Source: Candidatus Cloacimonadota bacterium (GTDB lineage: Bacteria > Cloacimonadota > Cloacimonadia > Cloacimonadales > TCS61). From it: a DNA stretch of 46,025 bases. The stretch covers positions 98,867-144,891 of the forward strand of contig JAGGWK010000037.1 of assembly GCA_021157525.1 (NCBI GenBank), in the 5' to 3' direction. This document shows, one piece after another, positions 27,113-35,545 of this stretch (the stretch's first letter is position 1; the number at the start of each line of letters is the position of its first letter). The position numbers and the translations under genes are program-made. The notes under the pieces were generated by a model that saw only the letters and a program-made list of their open reading frames with translations, was not told the DNA's origin and searched no databases.

Positions 27113-28193
27113 AGCGTTCCACCATATTTTGAGGTGAGAATTGTGTTACCCGGGATTCTGCGGCAGATCCCATTTGCCTACGAAGTGAAGCGTCGTTGAT
27201 GAGAGTGAGCAATGCCTGTGCAAAGAGGTCTGGACGGCGGGGCGGAACCAGCAAACCGGTTTTATTGTGGATCACCACTTCCGGGATGCCTTCTACCCTG
27301 GTTGCTACCGAAGGTAATCCTACAAAACCCGCTTCGGCAAAGACAATGCCAAAGGCCTCGTAGATGGAGGTGAGACAAAAGATATCGCTCTCTGCCAAAA
27401 CCTCTGCCACCGATGGTAACCACCCGCACAACTCCACGCGATCCTGCATCCTGTGCAGAGCCACAAACTCCCGCATCCTGGGTAAATAGGTGCCATCTCC
27501 CACTATCTTCACCCGCACATTGACGGTCTGAGCCAGCACGATGCGCAAAGCGTAGAGAAAATCCATGGGAGACTTGGCCCGATCCAGCCTTCCTACGAAG
27601 ACCAACCGTACCTCATCATCATCACGCGTCTTCTTTTTTTGTAATCGGGAAAAGTCCGCAGAGTTGTAAATCGTCAGTTTTCCCCTTTTTGGTTTGAACC
27701 AGAAATACCGTAAATAGGTCTTGTTGACCGATACAATTGCGTCACAAAATAGTCCTGAAAACACCTCCAGCCCATAGTAGAGGGCTCGTTTATGAATCGG
27801 TTCGTAGGCGTGAAACGCGTGTCCCTGCAGAGTATGAATCACCCGTGGACATCCGGCAAGCCTGGCGGCGATGCGCCCGATCACACCCGGCTTGGATGAC
27901 TGGGTATGAACAATGTCAAAGTGCTCACGTTTCACCAATTGATAGATTTCTTTAAAGGCTGCGACGTCGTGTATCCCGATCTCCCGTTTGAGGTGAGATG
28001 AGGTAACCACGGTAACCCCAAGCTTTTGTGATTCAGTAATAAAGGATGTGGGAAGCTTATCTGCATCGGGTGCGCAAAGGAGCCAGAAATCGTATTTCCC
28101 CTGAAGATACTTAAAAATGTTTAAGCTGGTGAGCTGGACTCCCGACAATATCGGGAGCACCTGGATGTGCAGTACTTTCAGCTTTTTCGTCAT
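27090..28193 (-). CDS. GT4-type glycosyltransferase
   Basis: The 367-residue GT-B enzyme starts MTKKLKVLHIQVLPILSGVQ, with a glycine-poor version of the usual N-terminal loop. It holds HFDIVHTQSSKPGVIGRIAA (a strong EpsD/capsular GT4 motif), VRLVFVGRLDRAKSPMDFL, and the EX7E-like segment TSIYEAFGIVFAEAGFVGLPSVAT. It ends GLLVPPRRPDLFAQAL. It probably extends the lipid-linked oligosaccharide; the sugar is unknown. The start abuts the stop of the preceding glycosyltransferase, sharing one base at 28193. Confidence 0.9.
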   Translation of the reverse strand: MTKKLKVLHIQVLPILSGVQLTSLNIFKYLQGKYDFWLLCAPDADKLPTSFITESQKLGVTVVTSSHLKREIGIHDVAAFKEIYQLVKREHFDIVHTQSSKPGVIGRIAARLAGCPRVIHTLQGHAFHAYEPIHKRALYYGLEVFSGLFCDAIVSVNKTYLRYFWFKPKRGKLTIYNSADFSRLQKKKTRDDDEVRLVFVGRLDRAKSPMDFLYALRIVLAQTVNVRVKIVGDGTYLPRMREFVALHRMQDRVELCGWLPSVAEVLAESDIFCLTSIYEAFGIVFAEAGFVGLPSVATRVEGIPEVVIHNKTGLLVPPRRPDLFAQALLTLINDASLRRQMGSAAESRVTQFSPQNMVERYEQLYNG

Positions 28194-29500
28194 TACGCTC
28201 CAGTCCTTATTTCATTACAAACTTCGGCTACTTTTTGAGCGATTCGATTTCTGTCAAATGTATTTCGGAAGGCAGGGATGCAGGTATGCTGCGCCAGGAC
28301 GCCGGTGCGGTGCATCTCTACCAGTTGCTTGACAGTTGCACTCCCCCGGTTCACATCATCGGAGGCCACGGCAAAACCCAGATTCCCTTCATTGATGAGT
28401 TTCGCCAGGTCGCCGCCTGCAGGACAAAAGGCCAATACTGGTCGATCTGCACCGATGTAATCGAAAATCTTTGCCGGTAAAATAACGCCGCTCTCGGCGG
28501 TATCATCGGGTAAAAACGCCAACAGCACATCAGAGGTTGCCATCATCTCCACCAGTTGGTGATAGGGCACTTTGGCCCGCTGCTCTATCTGCACATCCAG
28601 CTTTTTCATGAGGGATGCATAGTGCTGGATCAGGGTAGTGGCATTTCCACGGATGTTGCCGACAAAGCGGATGGTGATGGGGTAGCTCTCCCCCGCTTCC
28701 AGAATTGACTGAAACAGAATTTTGGGCGAGATGCGGGTGTAGATGCTGCCACAAAACGTCATCACCAGCCGATCTTCGGGTATTCGCTGCCGATGAGAGA
28801 AATCCGCCGGATCGAATCCATTGGTAATAGTGTGGAACTTCGGTGTCGATGAATATTGTTGCAAAAATGCGGTAGTTGAGGCTGTTACGCCGATAACGGC
28901 GGCGGCATCTTTTACCACACGCTTCTCCAGAGCTGTATTAATGTTCCGCACCAAGCGGCTCTGTTCATTGAGAGGATTGCCACTCCACAAATCCCGAAAA
29001 TCCAGGATATAGGGGACGCCGGTGATTTTGCTGAAGAGCCAGGTGGTGAGGGCGGTATGAAACACCCCACCAAGGGTGGTGAAAACGCAAGAAAACCGAT
29101 ATCGGCGATGAAGCTCCAGCGCCCGCCAGAGGGCGGCAGGCATCCAGCCAATTTTATCATCCAGGGGCAGGTATTTTTTCAGGTTCTTTACCAATCCCTC
29201 TTTTTGGGTAGTAATTTCCCTCAGGGAGTTTTCAGGTGACGATGCACTGCCAAATCGTTTTTTCAGCTTTTGCAGGGTAAACACGTCGAAGGTGGCGGTG
29301 CGTACCACATTCAGATCATCCGGGTAGAGGAGCGGATCCTGGCAAAAATAGTCATTTTGTTGAACCGTAAGAATGGTGGCATCCCAACCCCAGTTTGGCA
29401 GATAACGGGCCAGTTTTCCCACTCGCACAGCACCGGGAACATTTTGTGGCGGCGCAAAATAGGAGATGATAAGCAGCTTTTTATTCGGTTCTGCGGCCAT
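28193..29500 (-). CDS. Glycosyltransferase (GT4-like, GT-B fold)
   Basis: The preferred start is 29500 (MAAEPNKKLLIISYFAPPQN), which overlaps the upstream gene's stop by 20 bases; the track start at 29563 adds 21 residues unlike the family. The N-terminal half has YFAPPQNVPGAVRVGKLARY, typical of group-1 transferases that act early in glycan assembly, and VPYILDFRDLWSGNPL. The C-terminal half has VMTFCGSIYTRISPKIL, DVLLAFLPDDTAESGVILPA and KIFDYIGADRPVLAFCP. About 435 residues. It resembles WcaI/fucose-type transferases in layout, but the donor sugar is not clear. Confidence 0.85.
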   Translation of the reverse strand: MAAEPNKKLLIISYFAPPQNVPGAVRVGKLARYLPNWGWDATILTVQQNDYFCQDPLLYPDDLNVVRTATFDVFTLQKLKKRFGSASSPENSLREITTQKEGLVKNLKKYLPLDDKIGWMPAALWRALELHRRYRFSCVFTTLGGVFHTALTTWLFSKITGVPYILDFRDLWSGNPLNEQSRLVRNINTALEKRVVKDAAAVIGVTASTTAFLQQYSSTPKFHTITNGFDPADFSHRQRIPEDRLVMTFCGSIYTRISPKILFQSILEAGESYPITIRFVGNIRGNATTLIQHYASLMKKLDVQIEQRAKVPYHQLVEMMATSDVLLAFLPDDTAESGVILPAKIFDYIGADRPVLAFCPAGGDLAKLINEGNLGFAVASDDVNRGSATVKQLVEMHRTGVLAQHTCIPAFRNTFDRNRIAQKVAEVCNEIRTGA

Positions 29501-31295
29501 GAGGTTCCTCGGGTTTTCTGCCCAGTTTAATGCGTATGCGGGTATCTGCCAACACGGTTTCAAAGTGTATCGTTGCGCCGTCGATGGTGATTTTGGTGTT
29601 TTCCACCGAAAGGGCTTCGCCAGGGCTAAAAAGCCTCAGCTGTTCGCTTTCGCCGGTGGTTGTATCGATGATCTGAAAGAAGTATGGGAAGCCAAAGACC
29701 TTGAGGGTGAAGTGCTCCAAATCGTCGGGGAAATAGATTTCCAGCTCGTGACGCTTCTCTTTTATCACCACGGCATTGCGCTTTTTCCACCAATGGGTGA
29801 TATCTTTGAGAGGTCGCACATAGGCGTTTTGCGTCGTGATCTGCTCCAACAGGTCGTTATATAATTTTTCAAGATAGGTAATTTCCGTGAAATTATGCAC
29901 GCCAAAATCACAGCACAGAAGTCCCTGCATTGGTGTGACAGCCTCAATAAGCTGACACATCAGTTCTTGAGCTTTTGCCGCAGAAACCCGGCCAACGGTG
30001 GAGAGTATCAAGGATTCATCGAAGAGGTTGATGGGAATCTGCAGACAGTTATTTTTCCGAAATTCCGCCATGCCCTTCGGTGCGTCAGGACGGTTGGGTA
30101 TGTATTGGAAATAGGGAAATGCAATCCCGTGCTTAAATCCCGATTGCTCGATGAATCCCACGGTAGAATCGTAAACAAAATGGTAGCGATTGTGGTATTC
30201 AAGATTCTTTTCGGGATTCGACCGACGCAAGGGATGCCGCACCCCCATCTGCTTATGCGACACATAGCCCGTCAGCTCACGTTTCTGGTTTTCCAGCACA
30301 TCGTTATTGTAGGCAGCCGTGGATGCCAGAAGCGATACATCGTGATCAGTATTGCATTGGTCTGTAATAATTTCTGCCAAGTCGTTATCCAATAGGGAAT
30401 AATCGACATCCAGCTTATTTTTCTCCTTCTTACTCCGCTTTTTGGTACCCCAGAAATAGGTGCTGCGAACCTGATATTTTTCTTCCAGATTTTTCACAGT
30501 GGAAAAATTCCAATACTGTTCTTCATTGGTAGCCAGATAGAGTAATTTGCGGTATGCTTCCCGGCCAAACCGCCGGATGTAGAAAATGTTCAGCAGATCT
30601 ATTACGCACCCTTTCAGAAACCCTCCCACCGTCCAGCGCTGCAATCGGGATATCGAGTGAGAAAGGGCAATGGCATAGGGCTCGTCTTGGGGCCAGGCGG
30701 TACGCTTAACCAGATAAACGTCACCCCACTGGGTTGCTGCTTCGATGAGAAATTGCTCAAACATCCAGAACAATTCATTAACGTAGGGGATTTTGGCATA
30801 TTCCACAAACCGATCTGCACTATCGGGAATGCGATGGAGAGAATCTGCCGAGGTAGAGCGGTGATCATCCAGAGCAGCCAGGTGGAAAAAGGCATTGGAA
30901 AGAAGGTCAAAATTGTAGATACCATAGTAGAGATCTTCATGCATCAAAACATTGAGGGGAGCTTCGAAGCTACGGCGGGTGAGCAGGGGAATGGTGTGGA
31001 GCAAGGTCACCGGGCGGATGCATCCTGCAAAATCTTTGGGATCCATGCGATCTGCTTGAAAAAACTCCGGTTCCGCAGGGATGTAAATCATAATACCGCA
31101 CAATGCCAAGGCACGTAACTCGGCGATATTGGGCTCGATAAGGCCATAATACAACACCACATCCTGCTTACGGATCTGGTTCAACCGTGAGATAAATTTA
31201 TACTCATACCCCAATGTTCGCAGCATACACTCAAAGGTGTACTCCACTTCATTGCGGTATTTAGCCATCTCCCGCTCTATGTAAATAGCTAGCAT
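29481..31295 (-). CDS. Polysaccharide-deacetylase-like protein with N-terminal extension (putative)
   Basis: This 604-residue protein has no signal peptide or membrane helices. Residues about 1-250 show features of the DUF7033-type domain that often precedes deacetylases (IEREMAKYRNEVEYTFECML, VVLYYGLIEPN). Residues about 280-420 resemble a divergent NodB domain: YQVRSTYFWG, DHDVSLLASTAAYNND near a region like a metal site, GVRHPLRRSNPEKNLEYHNR, and GFIEQSGFKHGIAFPYFQYIPN. The domain call is by pattern, not by alignment. It is the first gene of the glycan operon and could tailor the product. Confidence 0.6.
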   Translation of the reverse strand: MLAIYIEREMAKYRNEVEYTFECMLRTLGYEYKFISRLNQIRKQDVVLYYGLIEPNIAELRALALCGIMIYIPAEPEFFQADRMDPKDFAGCIRPVTLLHTIPLLTRRSFEAPLNVLMHEDLYYGIYNFDLLSNAFFHLAALDDHRSTSADSLHRIPDSADRFVEYAKIPYVNELFWMFEQFLIEAATQWGDVYLVKRTAWPQDEPYAIALSHSISRLQRWTVGGFLKGCVIDLLNIFYIRRFGREAYRKLLYLATNEEQYWNFSTVKNLEEKYQVRSTYFWGTKKRSKKEKNKLDVDYSLLDNDLAEIITDQCNTDHDVSLLASTAAYNNDVLENQKRELTGYVSHKQMGVRHPLRRSNPEKNLEYHNRYHFVYDSTVGFIEQSGFKHGIAFPYFQYIPNRPDAPKGMAEFRKNNCLQIPINLFDESLILSTVGRVSAAKAQELMCQLIEAVTPMQGLLCCDFGVHNFTEITYLEKLYNDLLEQITTQNAYVRPLKDITHWWKKRNAVVIKEKRHELEIYFPDDLEHFTLKVFGFPYFFQIIDTTTGESEQLRLFSPGEALSVENTKITIDGATIHFETVLADTRIRIKLGRKPEEPHGRRTE

Positions 31296-31328
31296 TGTTT
31301 CAATTCCGCATCCTTTCGATATTTGCTG

Positions 31329-31359
31329 TTTAGATGGTACACCGGGGTAAATCTGTCAA
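31329..31359 (-). promoter_or_regulatory. Possible promoter of the glycan operon
   Basis: On the minus strand TTGACA (31354-31359) is followed after 19 bases by TCTAAA (31329-31334). It lies 34 bases upstream of the first operon gene's start at 31295. The -35 is perfect, the -10 matches four of six, and the spacer is slightly long. A GGATGCA heptamer occurs just upstream. Confidence 0.4.
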
Positions 31360-31438
31360 CTCTCATTTAGTCGGGATGCAGCAGAGGGAAAAAACGGTTG
31401 ACACCGAAACCGCCGCTTTTTTTGTGCACGTCACGTGT

Positions 31439-31514
<76 letters not shown>

Positions 31515-31673
31515 TTTTTTTTATCCCCCTTTTTTATCCCTTATTTGGTCAGGGACACAATCGATATTATTAGTAGCTCATCTGTCTTTCGCCGGATACA
31601 CCGCAAAGGCGCGAAGGAGTTTAGCAACGGACAAAGGCAACAAAGAGACACCCATCTGCTTCCCTATTTGTGG

Positions 31674-31700
31674 AGACCCCCGACCGGGGCGTCTTTTGCA
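31674..31700. terminator. Hairpin between tRNA-Lys and the patB-like gene
   Basis: AGACCCCCGACCGGGGCGTCT (arms AGAC-CCCC and GGGG-C-GTCT, with one bulged C) is followed by TTTTGCATTTTT. It lies downstream of the convergent patB-like stop at 31736 and of the tRNA, so it could act for either strand. The flanking 31515-31735 contains no gene that I can support. Confidence 0.45.
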
Positions 31701-31735
31701 TTTTTGGTTCTGCAGAGACGCATGAAAATGGGTCG

Positions 31736-32908
31736 CTACAGATGCTCCACAGCATTTTGTAACTGTTCCAGAGCCTGTTGAATAAGAGAGCGGCGGCAGG
31801 CAATATTCATGCGCATAAAGCCAGCGCCATCTTTACCAAACCATGTACCGTCATTCAGGCCAAGCCCAGCTTTATCGATAAAGAAGCGGGAACATTCGGT
31901 GGCTTTCATCGGCAGATTACGACAATCCAGCCACAGCAAAAAAGTACCCTGTTGCGCCGTTACCCGCAGTTGTGGGATATACTCAGCAACGAAGTGTTTC
32001 ACAAACTGATAATTACTCCAAACGTACTGATTTAATGCATCCAGCCATGGGCTGCCATACTTGTAAGCTGCAATAAAGGCGGTGATGCCCAGAGTGTTAC
32101 CGATGTGCTCCCCCATTTTATTGCTGAAGTCGCAGTATTGGGTACGTAACTCTTCATCGGGAATGATTGTTACGGCGGTGGTGAGGCCGGCAATATTGAA
32201 GGTTTTGCCGGGGGCGTAAAGAGTGATACATTGCCGTGCCAGCGTCTCATCCAGAGTTGCGATGGGAATCTGCCGATAGCCGGGGTAAATGATGTCGGCA
32301 TGAATTTCGTCAGAGATCAGCAGCACGTTGTAGCGCACCAGAAGCTGAGCCAAACGCACAAGTTCATCCCGGCGCCACACGCGGCCTACCGGATTGTGGG
32401 GACTGCACAGGATCATCATTTTCACGCCGGATGCAAACTTGGTTTCCAGATCGGCAAAGTCCATCTCGTAGCCAGCAGGAGTTTCGATAAGTGGCGAGGT
32501 AACCAGCTGACGCTCGTTGTTGCGGATCGATTTGAAGAATGGCTGATAGACCGGAGTCTGGATGAGCACAGGATCGTTAATGGTAGTAAAGCACTGGATG
32601 GCGGTATTTATGGCTTCCACCACCCCATGGCTGTTAACCATCCATTCCCGATGAATATCCCAGTTATAGCGATTTTTTGCCCAGTTTATAAACACATCGT
32701 AAAATTCTTCGGGATAAATGGTATATCCAAAAGCGCCATGAGCTGCCCGGGCGCACAGGGCTTCACTCACCTCTTTGGGAGCAGGGAAATCCATATCGGC
32801 AACCCACAGAGGAATAACGTCGCTGCGTCCAAAAATCTCTTCGTTGATATCCCACTTTACCGAATCGGTTCCAACGCGGGAGAAGGGAGCGTCAAAATCA
32901 AATGCCAT
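31736..32908 (-). CDS. patB: MalY/PatB-type PLP-dependent C-S lyase or aminotransferase
   Basis: The 390-residue fold-type I PLP enzyme has the subgroup marker IPLWVADMDFPAPKEVSEAL. Other motifs are INTAIQCFTTINDPVLIQTPVYQPF, the conserved MMILCSPHNPVGRVW, the PLP-phosphate aspartate in LLISDEIHADIIYPG, and the Schiff-base lysine in YAPGKTFNIAGL. This group cleaves cystathionine or cysteine S-conjugates. The start is 2 bases from the stop of the 72-residue gene, so it belongs to the asparaginase operon. The exact substrate is unknown. Confidence 0.92.
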   Translation of the reverse strand: MAFDFDAPFSRVGTDSVKWDINEEIFGRSDVIPLWVADMDFPAPKEVSEALCARAAHGAFGYTIYPEEFYDVFINWAKNRYNWDIHREWMVNSHGVVEAINTAIQCFTTINDPVLIQTPVYQPFFKSIRNNERQLVTSPLIETPAGYEMDFADLETKFASGVKMMILCSPHNPVGRVWRRDELVRLAQLLVRYNVLLISDEIHADIIYPGYRQIPIATLDETLARQCITLYAPGKTFNIAGLTTAVTIIPDEELRTQYCDFSNKMGEHIGNTLGITAFIAAYKYGSPWLDALNQYVWSNYQFVKHFVAEYIPQLRVTAQQGTFLLWLDCRNLPMKATECSRFFIDKAGLGLNDGTWFGKDGAGFMRMNIACRRSLIQQALEQLQNAVEHL

Positions 32909-32910
32909 AG

Positions 32911-33129
32911 TTAAAATCCTTTTGAAAAAAATATATCCAGCACCATAAGGCTGAGATCAGAAAATTCGTCCAGATCACCAAAAATATCTTTCAAGCTTTT
33001 GATGATGGCCGGTAACTTCAGCTTCTCCGCCAGCTGCCCCATCAAGTATCCAACAACCAGTAAAAGCCCGGCGCTGAATATGATGTGATGGGCAAAAGTA
33101 CTGTAGATGTGCTGAAGAATTGCATCCAT
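32911..33129 (-). CDS. 72-residue membrane protein resembling the first helix of a CPA2 antiporter
   Basis: The N-terminal half (HHIIFSAGLLLVVGYLMGQL, then AEKLKLPAI) matches the opening of Kef-type antiporters. That includes the antiporter at 109-1845 in this window, which reads FVLAVILGIGYLFSRIASRL and then KLPTI at the same place. After LPAI the sequence leaves the family and ends in an acidic stretch, EFSDLSLMVLDIFFSKGF. It may be the product of an in-frame internal deletion that joined antiporter N- and C-termini, or a true small membrane protein. It abuts the asparaginase stop (gap 0) and precedes patB by 2 bases, so it is translated in that operon. Confidence 0.65.
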   Translation of the reverse strand: MDAILQHIYSTFAHHIIFSAGLLLVVGYLMGQLAEKLKLPAIIKSLKDIFGDLDEFSDLSLMVLDIFFSKGF

Positions 33130-34128
33130 TCAGGTACGCACCTTCCCCAGAGAATTTTGCTCGCTGATGAGATACTCACGAATCCTTTCAACATCGTCGA
33201 ATTTACCAAACAGAGCCATCAGCTTCAGGCGCATTTTGGGCCCTTTAAGGTCGCCACCCATGATGCATCCCGCCTTTTTCAGATAGGCGCCGCCACCCTT
33301 ATAGCCATACTCCGCCACCACCCGTCCTGTATGAGTACGGGAAGTGATGACGATGAGCACACCTTCGGCCAATGCGCTCTCCACACTGGGCACCATGGTC
33401 AGAGGAATATTTCCCCGGCCAAAGGCTTCGATGACTATCGCCTTTACTCCCCGCGCTACAGAGGACTCCACAAAACGTCCATCCATCCCAGAAACGCACT
33501 TGATCAAATCGACATTTTCATCGATAGTATCGGTAAAAATCTTTTCATGGATATAGGGTGACCGGTAATAAATCACCCGGTCGGGATCTACGATTCCCAG
33601 CAATCCACACGAGGGCGAAACGAAGGTGTCGGTTTTGCCGGAATCGGTTTTTACTACGTCCCGGGCTGCATCGATCTCGTCATTCATCACCACCAATACG
33701 CCCTTTCCCGATGAGCGGGTAGATCCGGCCACCCGCACCGCACCTACAATATTCCGCGGACCGTCCAGTCCCAACTCACTGCCGCTGCGCATGGCAGCGG
33801 TAAATATCACCGGCTTGGTGGTGCGCAAAATGAGATCCAGCATGTAGGCCGTCTCTTCCAACGTATCAGTACCATGAGTTATCACGATGCCATCGTAGCT
33901 TTGACTTTTCACTTCCACCAATTGCGCCAGCTCCAACATCCGCATCGGCGTCATAAAGGGACTGGGAATATTGGCAAACTCATGGACATCGATTGTGGCA
34001 ATCTTCGCCAACATGGGGAAGGTCTTCAATTGCCGCACAAATTCATCGTTCGGCACCACACCAAAGGGGCTGTTCTGTTTCATGGCGATGGTCCCACCAG
34101 TTGTAATGATCAGTATATGCTTCTTCAT
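33130..34128 (-). CDS. ansA: Type I/II L-asparaginase
   Basis: This enzyme hydrolyses L-asparagine to aspartate and ammonia. Two catalytic threonine motifs are visible: ILIITTGGTIAM near the N-terminus and VITHGTDTLEETAYMLDLIL about 80 residues later. Structural motifs DGPRNIVGAVRVA and the C-terminal VIEAFGRGNIP are also typical. There is no signal peptide at the preferred start (MKKHILIITTGG, 34128), which suggests the cytosolic form. The track start at 34224 adds 32 residues unlike the family; an ATG at 34173 is another option. A downstream 72-aa gene and patB form one operon with it. Confidence 0.9.
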   Translation of the reverse strand: MKKHILIITTGGTIAMKQNSPFGVVPNDEFVRQLKTFPMLAKIATIDVHEFANIPSPFMTPMRMLELAQLVEVKSQSYDGIVITHGTDTLEETAYMLDLILRTTKPVIFTAAMRSGSELGLDGPRNIVGAVRVAGSTRSSGKGVLVVMNDEIDAARDVVKTDSGKTDTFVSPSCGLLGIVDPDRVIYYRSPYIHEKIFTDTIDENVDLIKCVSGMDGRFVESSVARGVKAIVIEAFGRGNIPLTMVPSVESALAEGVLIVITSRTHTGRVVAEYGYKGGGAYLKKAGCIMGGDLKGPKMRLKLMALFGKFDDVERIREYLISEQNSLGKVRT

Positions 34129-34237
34129 GCAATCCTCATTGACATCTTTTTTGGTTAGATTTTCTTCTTTCATAGCCCTGTCAAGGGAAGTTTCCCATCT
34201 CTTTTGGCAGGATGCAAGTGGCAAAAAGGAGCGGAGA

Positions 34238-34510
34238 ATGTCTATTCAGGAACTTTGCACAGCCAGCAACGGCGCACACCGGATCGAAATTTTGACTGCC
34301 AGTGGCATCTCCCACACCAACGTCCTGCAGACACTCACCGCCACAGACTGCACCCAACTTCATAGCAGTTTCAGCAGAAAAATCGTCCCTCCATCATCCC
34401 ATTCAAGCCCTTTTGATTGTTTGCAAAAAGAAACCGACGGGACAGCCGTGACCGCCATTCGACGGAATATGAACAAGTTGGAATCCCGAGCAATCTTTGA
34501 GGCTAATTGA
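34238..34510 (+). pseudogene. Probable remnant of cutC (C-terminal fragment)
   Basis: The 33971 ORF in the track overlaps asparaginase. An internal ATG at 34238 with the strong ribosome site AAAGGAGCGGAG gives 90 residues starting MSIQELCTASNGAHRIEILT. The stretch GAHRIEILTASGISHTNVLQ followed by TDCTQLHSSFSRK looks like the last third of CutC, which reads as R-I-x-I-M-x-G-x-G-I then T-E-x-H-x-S in family members. The rest of CutC is missing because asparaginase lies divergently just upstream. The fragment may be translated but should not fold as the barrel. The CutC match is by eye. Confidence 0.4.
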
Positions 34511-34589
34511 GGAGAATATTTTTTTCAGGGTTTTACTTTTTTGTGCTTGACACTCACTCCCATATTGCAGCTTTTAGCACTTGTGACGT

Positions 34590-34666
34590 GCGCCCGTGGC
34601 TCAATTGGATAGAGCACCTGACTACGGATCAGGAGGTTTGGGGTTCGAGTCCCTTCGGGCGTACCA
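34590..34666 (+). tRNA. tRNA-Arg (anticodon ACG)
   Basis: A 77-base cloverleaf with CCA encoded. The acceptor pairs GCGCCCG with CGGGCGT, the D arm has GGCTCAATTGGATAGAGC, the anticodon arm is CCTGA-CTACGGA-TCAGG with anticodon ACG (inosine-34 expected), and the T arm is GGGTTCGAGTCCC. A TTGACA at 34547-34552 is a possible -35. A T run follows the CCA. It marks the left border of the repeat-rich zone. Confidence 0.97.
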
Positions 34667-34741
34667 TTTTTTTATCAAAAAACATTACCCACCAATCAAT
34701 TATAAAAATCTATGAAGTGCAAAAAAAGCGAAAAAGGCACC

Positions 34742-34880
34742 ACTGGCATCCAGCACCATTTCGCCGTTAACAATGATCGGCCCCCTTGCCCGAAAGGGCA
34801 ATACACCATCATCCATTGGTTTTAACCAATGGATGAATCATGAAAACACCATCACAACCCGACAAGGGTTGCATATTATT
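34742..34880. repeat. Left copy of 70-bp repeat plus REP-like stem-loops
   Basis: Bases 34742-34811 match 35446-35515 with a single mismatch (A for G inside the TTGCCC/GGGCAA hairpin loop). The shared tail CAACCCGACAAGGGTTG plus CATATTATT is also in both copies (34855-34880 here). Only this copy has a 43-bp insert at 34812-34854, which begins with a perfect 10-bp stem (TCCATTGGTT / AACCAATGGA, TT loop). The block ends at the stop of the transposase gene. Confidence 0.9.
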
Positions 34881-35325
34881 ACAACAAATATTTTTCATCA
34901 TATTCTACACCAGCCTGTTCCAATAAGTTTTTATATTCTTCAATAAAGGTAACGTGTTGATGATGTTGTTCCTGATTCTTAATATATTCAATGACATTTT
35001 TTTTATCTTTATTTGATACAGTGAATGCTCCATAACCAGATTGCCAATTTGTGAAATTTAGAAATAGTTTGTTTTCTTTGATCCAAATAGATGATGCTGT
35101 TTTTATTGTTTTAATAAAATCGGCTAAACAAACTGTGGGATGAATACTGGTGAGGATATGAATATGATCTGACACACAATTTATTCGGTAAAGGTGTGAC
35201 TTCTTGTTTTTGATTATGCCACAAATGTATTTCATTAAATCATCACGGTTAACGACAGATAATGTACGTTCACGGTTTTTCGTGCTAAAAACAATATGAT
35301 ACAGAATTTGGGTGTATGTAGACAT
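34879..35325 (-). mobile_element. tnpA: IS200/IS605-type Y1 transposase, REP-associated (RAYT-like)
   Basis: The 148-residue protein is a full-length HUH single-strand transposase. The HUH motif is in VSDHIHIL (His54 and His56) and the catalytic tyrosine in NVIEYIKNQEQHHQHV (Tyr114). It starts MSTYTQILYHIVFSTKNRER, as in IS200/RAYT proteins. There is no tnpB or IscB nearby. It is intact, with stem-loops on both sides: a CAACCC/GGGTTG hairpin 7 bases beyond the stop and another about 20 bases upstream of the start. This layout is typical of REP-associated enzymes rather than a bare IS200, but IS200 itself cannot be excluded. Confidence 0.88.
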
Positions 35326-35345
35326 TTTTTACCTTCTTCTTCGTT

Positions 35346-35545
35346 CAACCCATTTCAGGGTTGTTGGTATGTTTGTATCCTTTACCACAGGTTGAAACCT
35401 GTGGCTATTTATCGGCAATCCCGTTGGGATTATCATGATGTTTGTACTGGCATCCAGCACCATTTCGCCGTTAACAATGATCGGCCCCCTTGCCCGGAAG
35501 GGCAATACACCATCACAACCCGACAAGGGTTGCATATTATTTCTA
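35346..35545. repeat. Upstream stem-loop array and right copy of the 70-bp repeat
   Basis: Three perfect hairpins come first: CAACCC/GGGTTG (35346-35363), CCACAGGTT/AACCTGTGG (35385-35404) and AATCCC/GGGATT (35417-35431). Each is followed by an AT-rich tail. Then comes the second copy of the 70-bp repeat (35446-35515), with a TTGCCC/GGGCAA hairpin, and the CAACCC/GGGTTG hairpin with CATATTAT. The modules differ in stem sequence but share the stem-plus-tail form seen for REP elements. Confidence 0.85.

Noticed and set aside
32231-32914. 227-residue plus-strand ORF antisense to the patB-like gene
   Set aside because: The minus-strand PLP enzyme has all family motifs; this frame has none.
33971-34510. 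179-residue plus-strand ORF antisense to asparaginase
   Set aside because: Only the part from 34238 has a ribosome site and protein-like sequence; the front half is a shadow of the asparaginase gene.
34742-35545. CRISPR array
   Set aside because: The repeats are few, differ in sequence, are hairpins of varying length, and have no regular spacers or cas genes.
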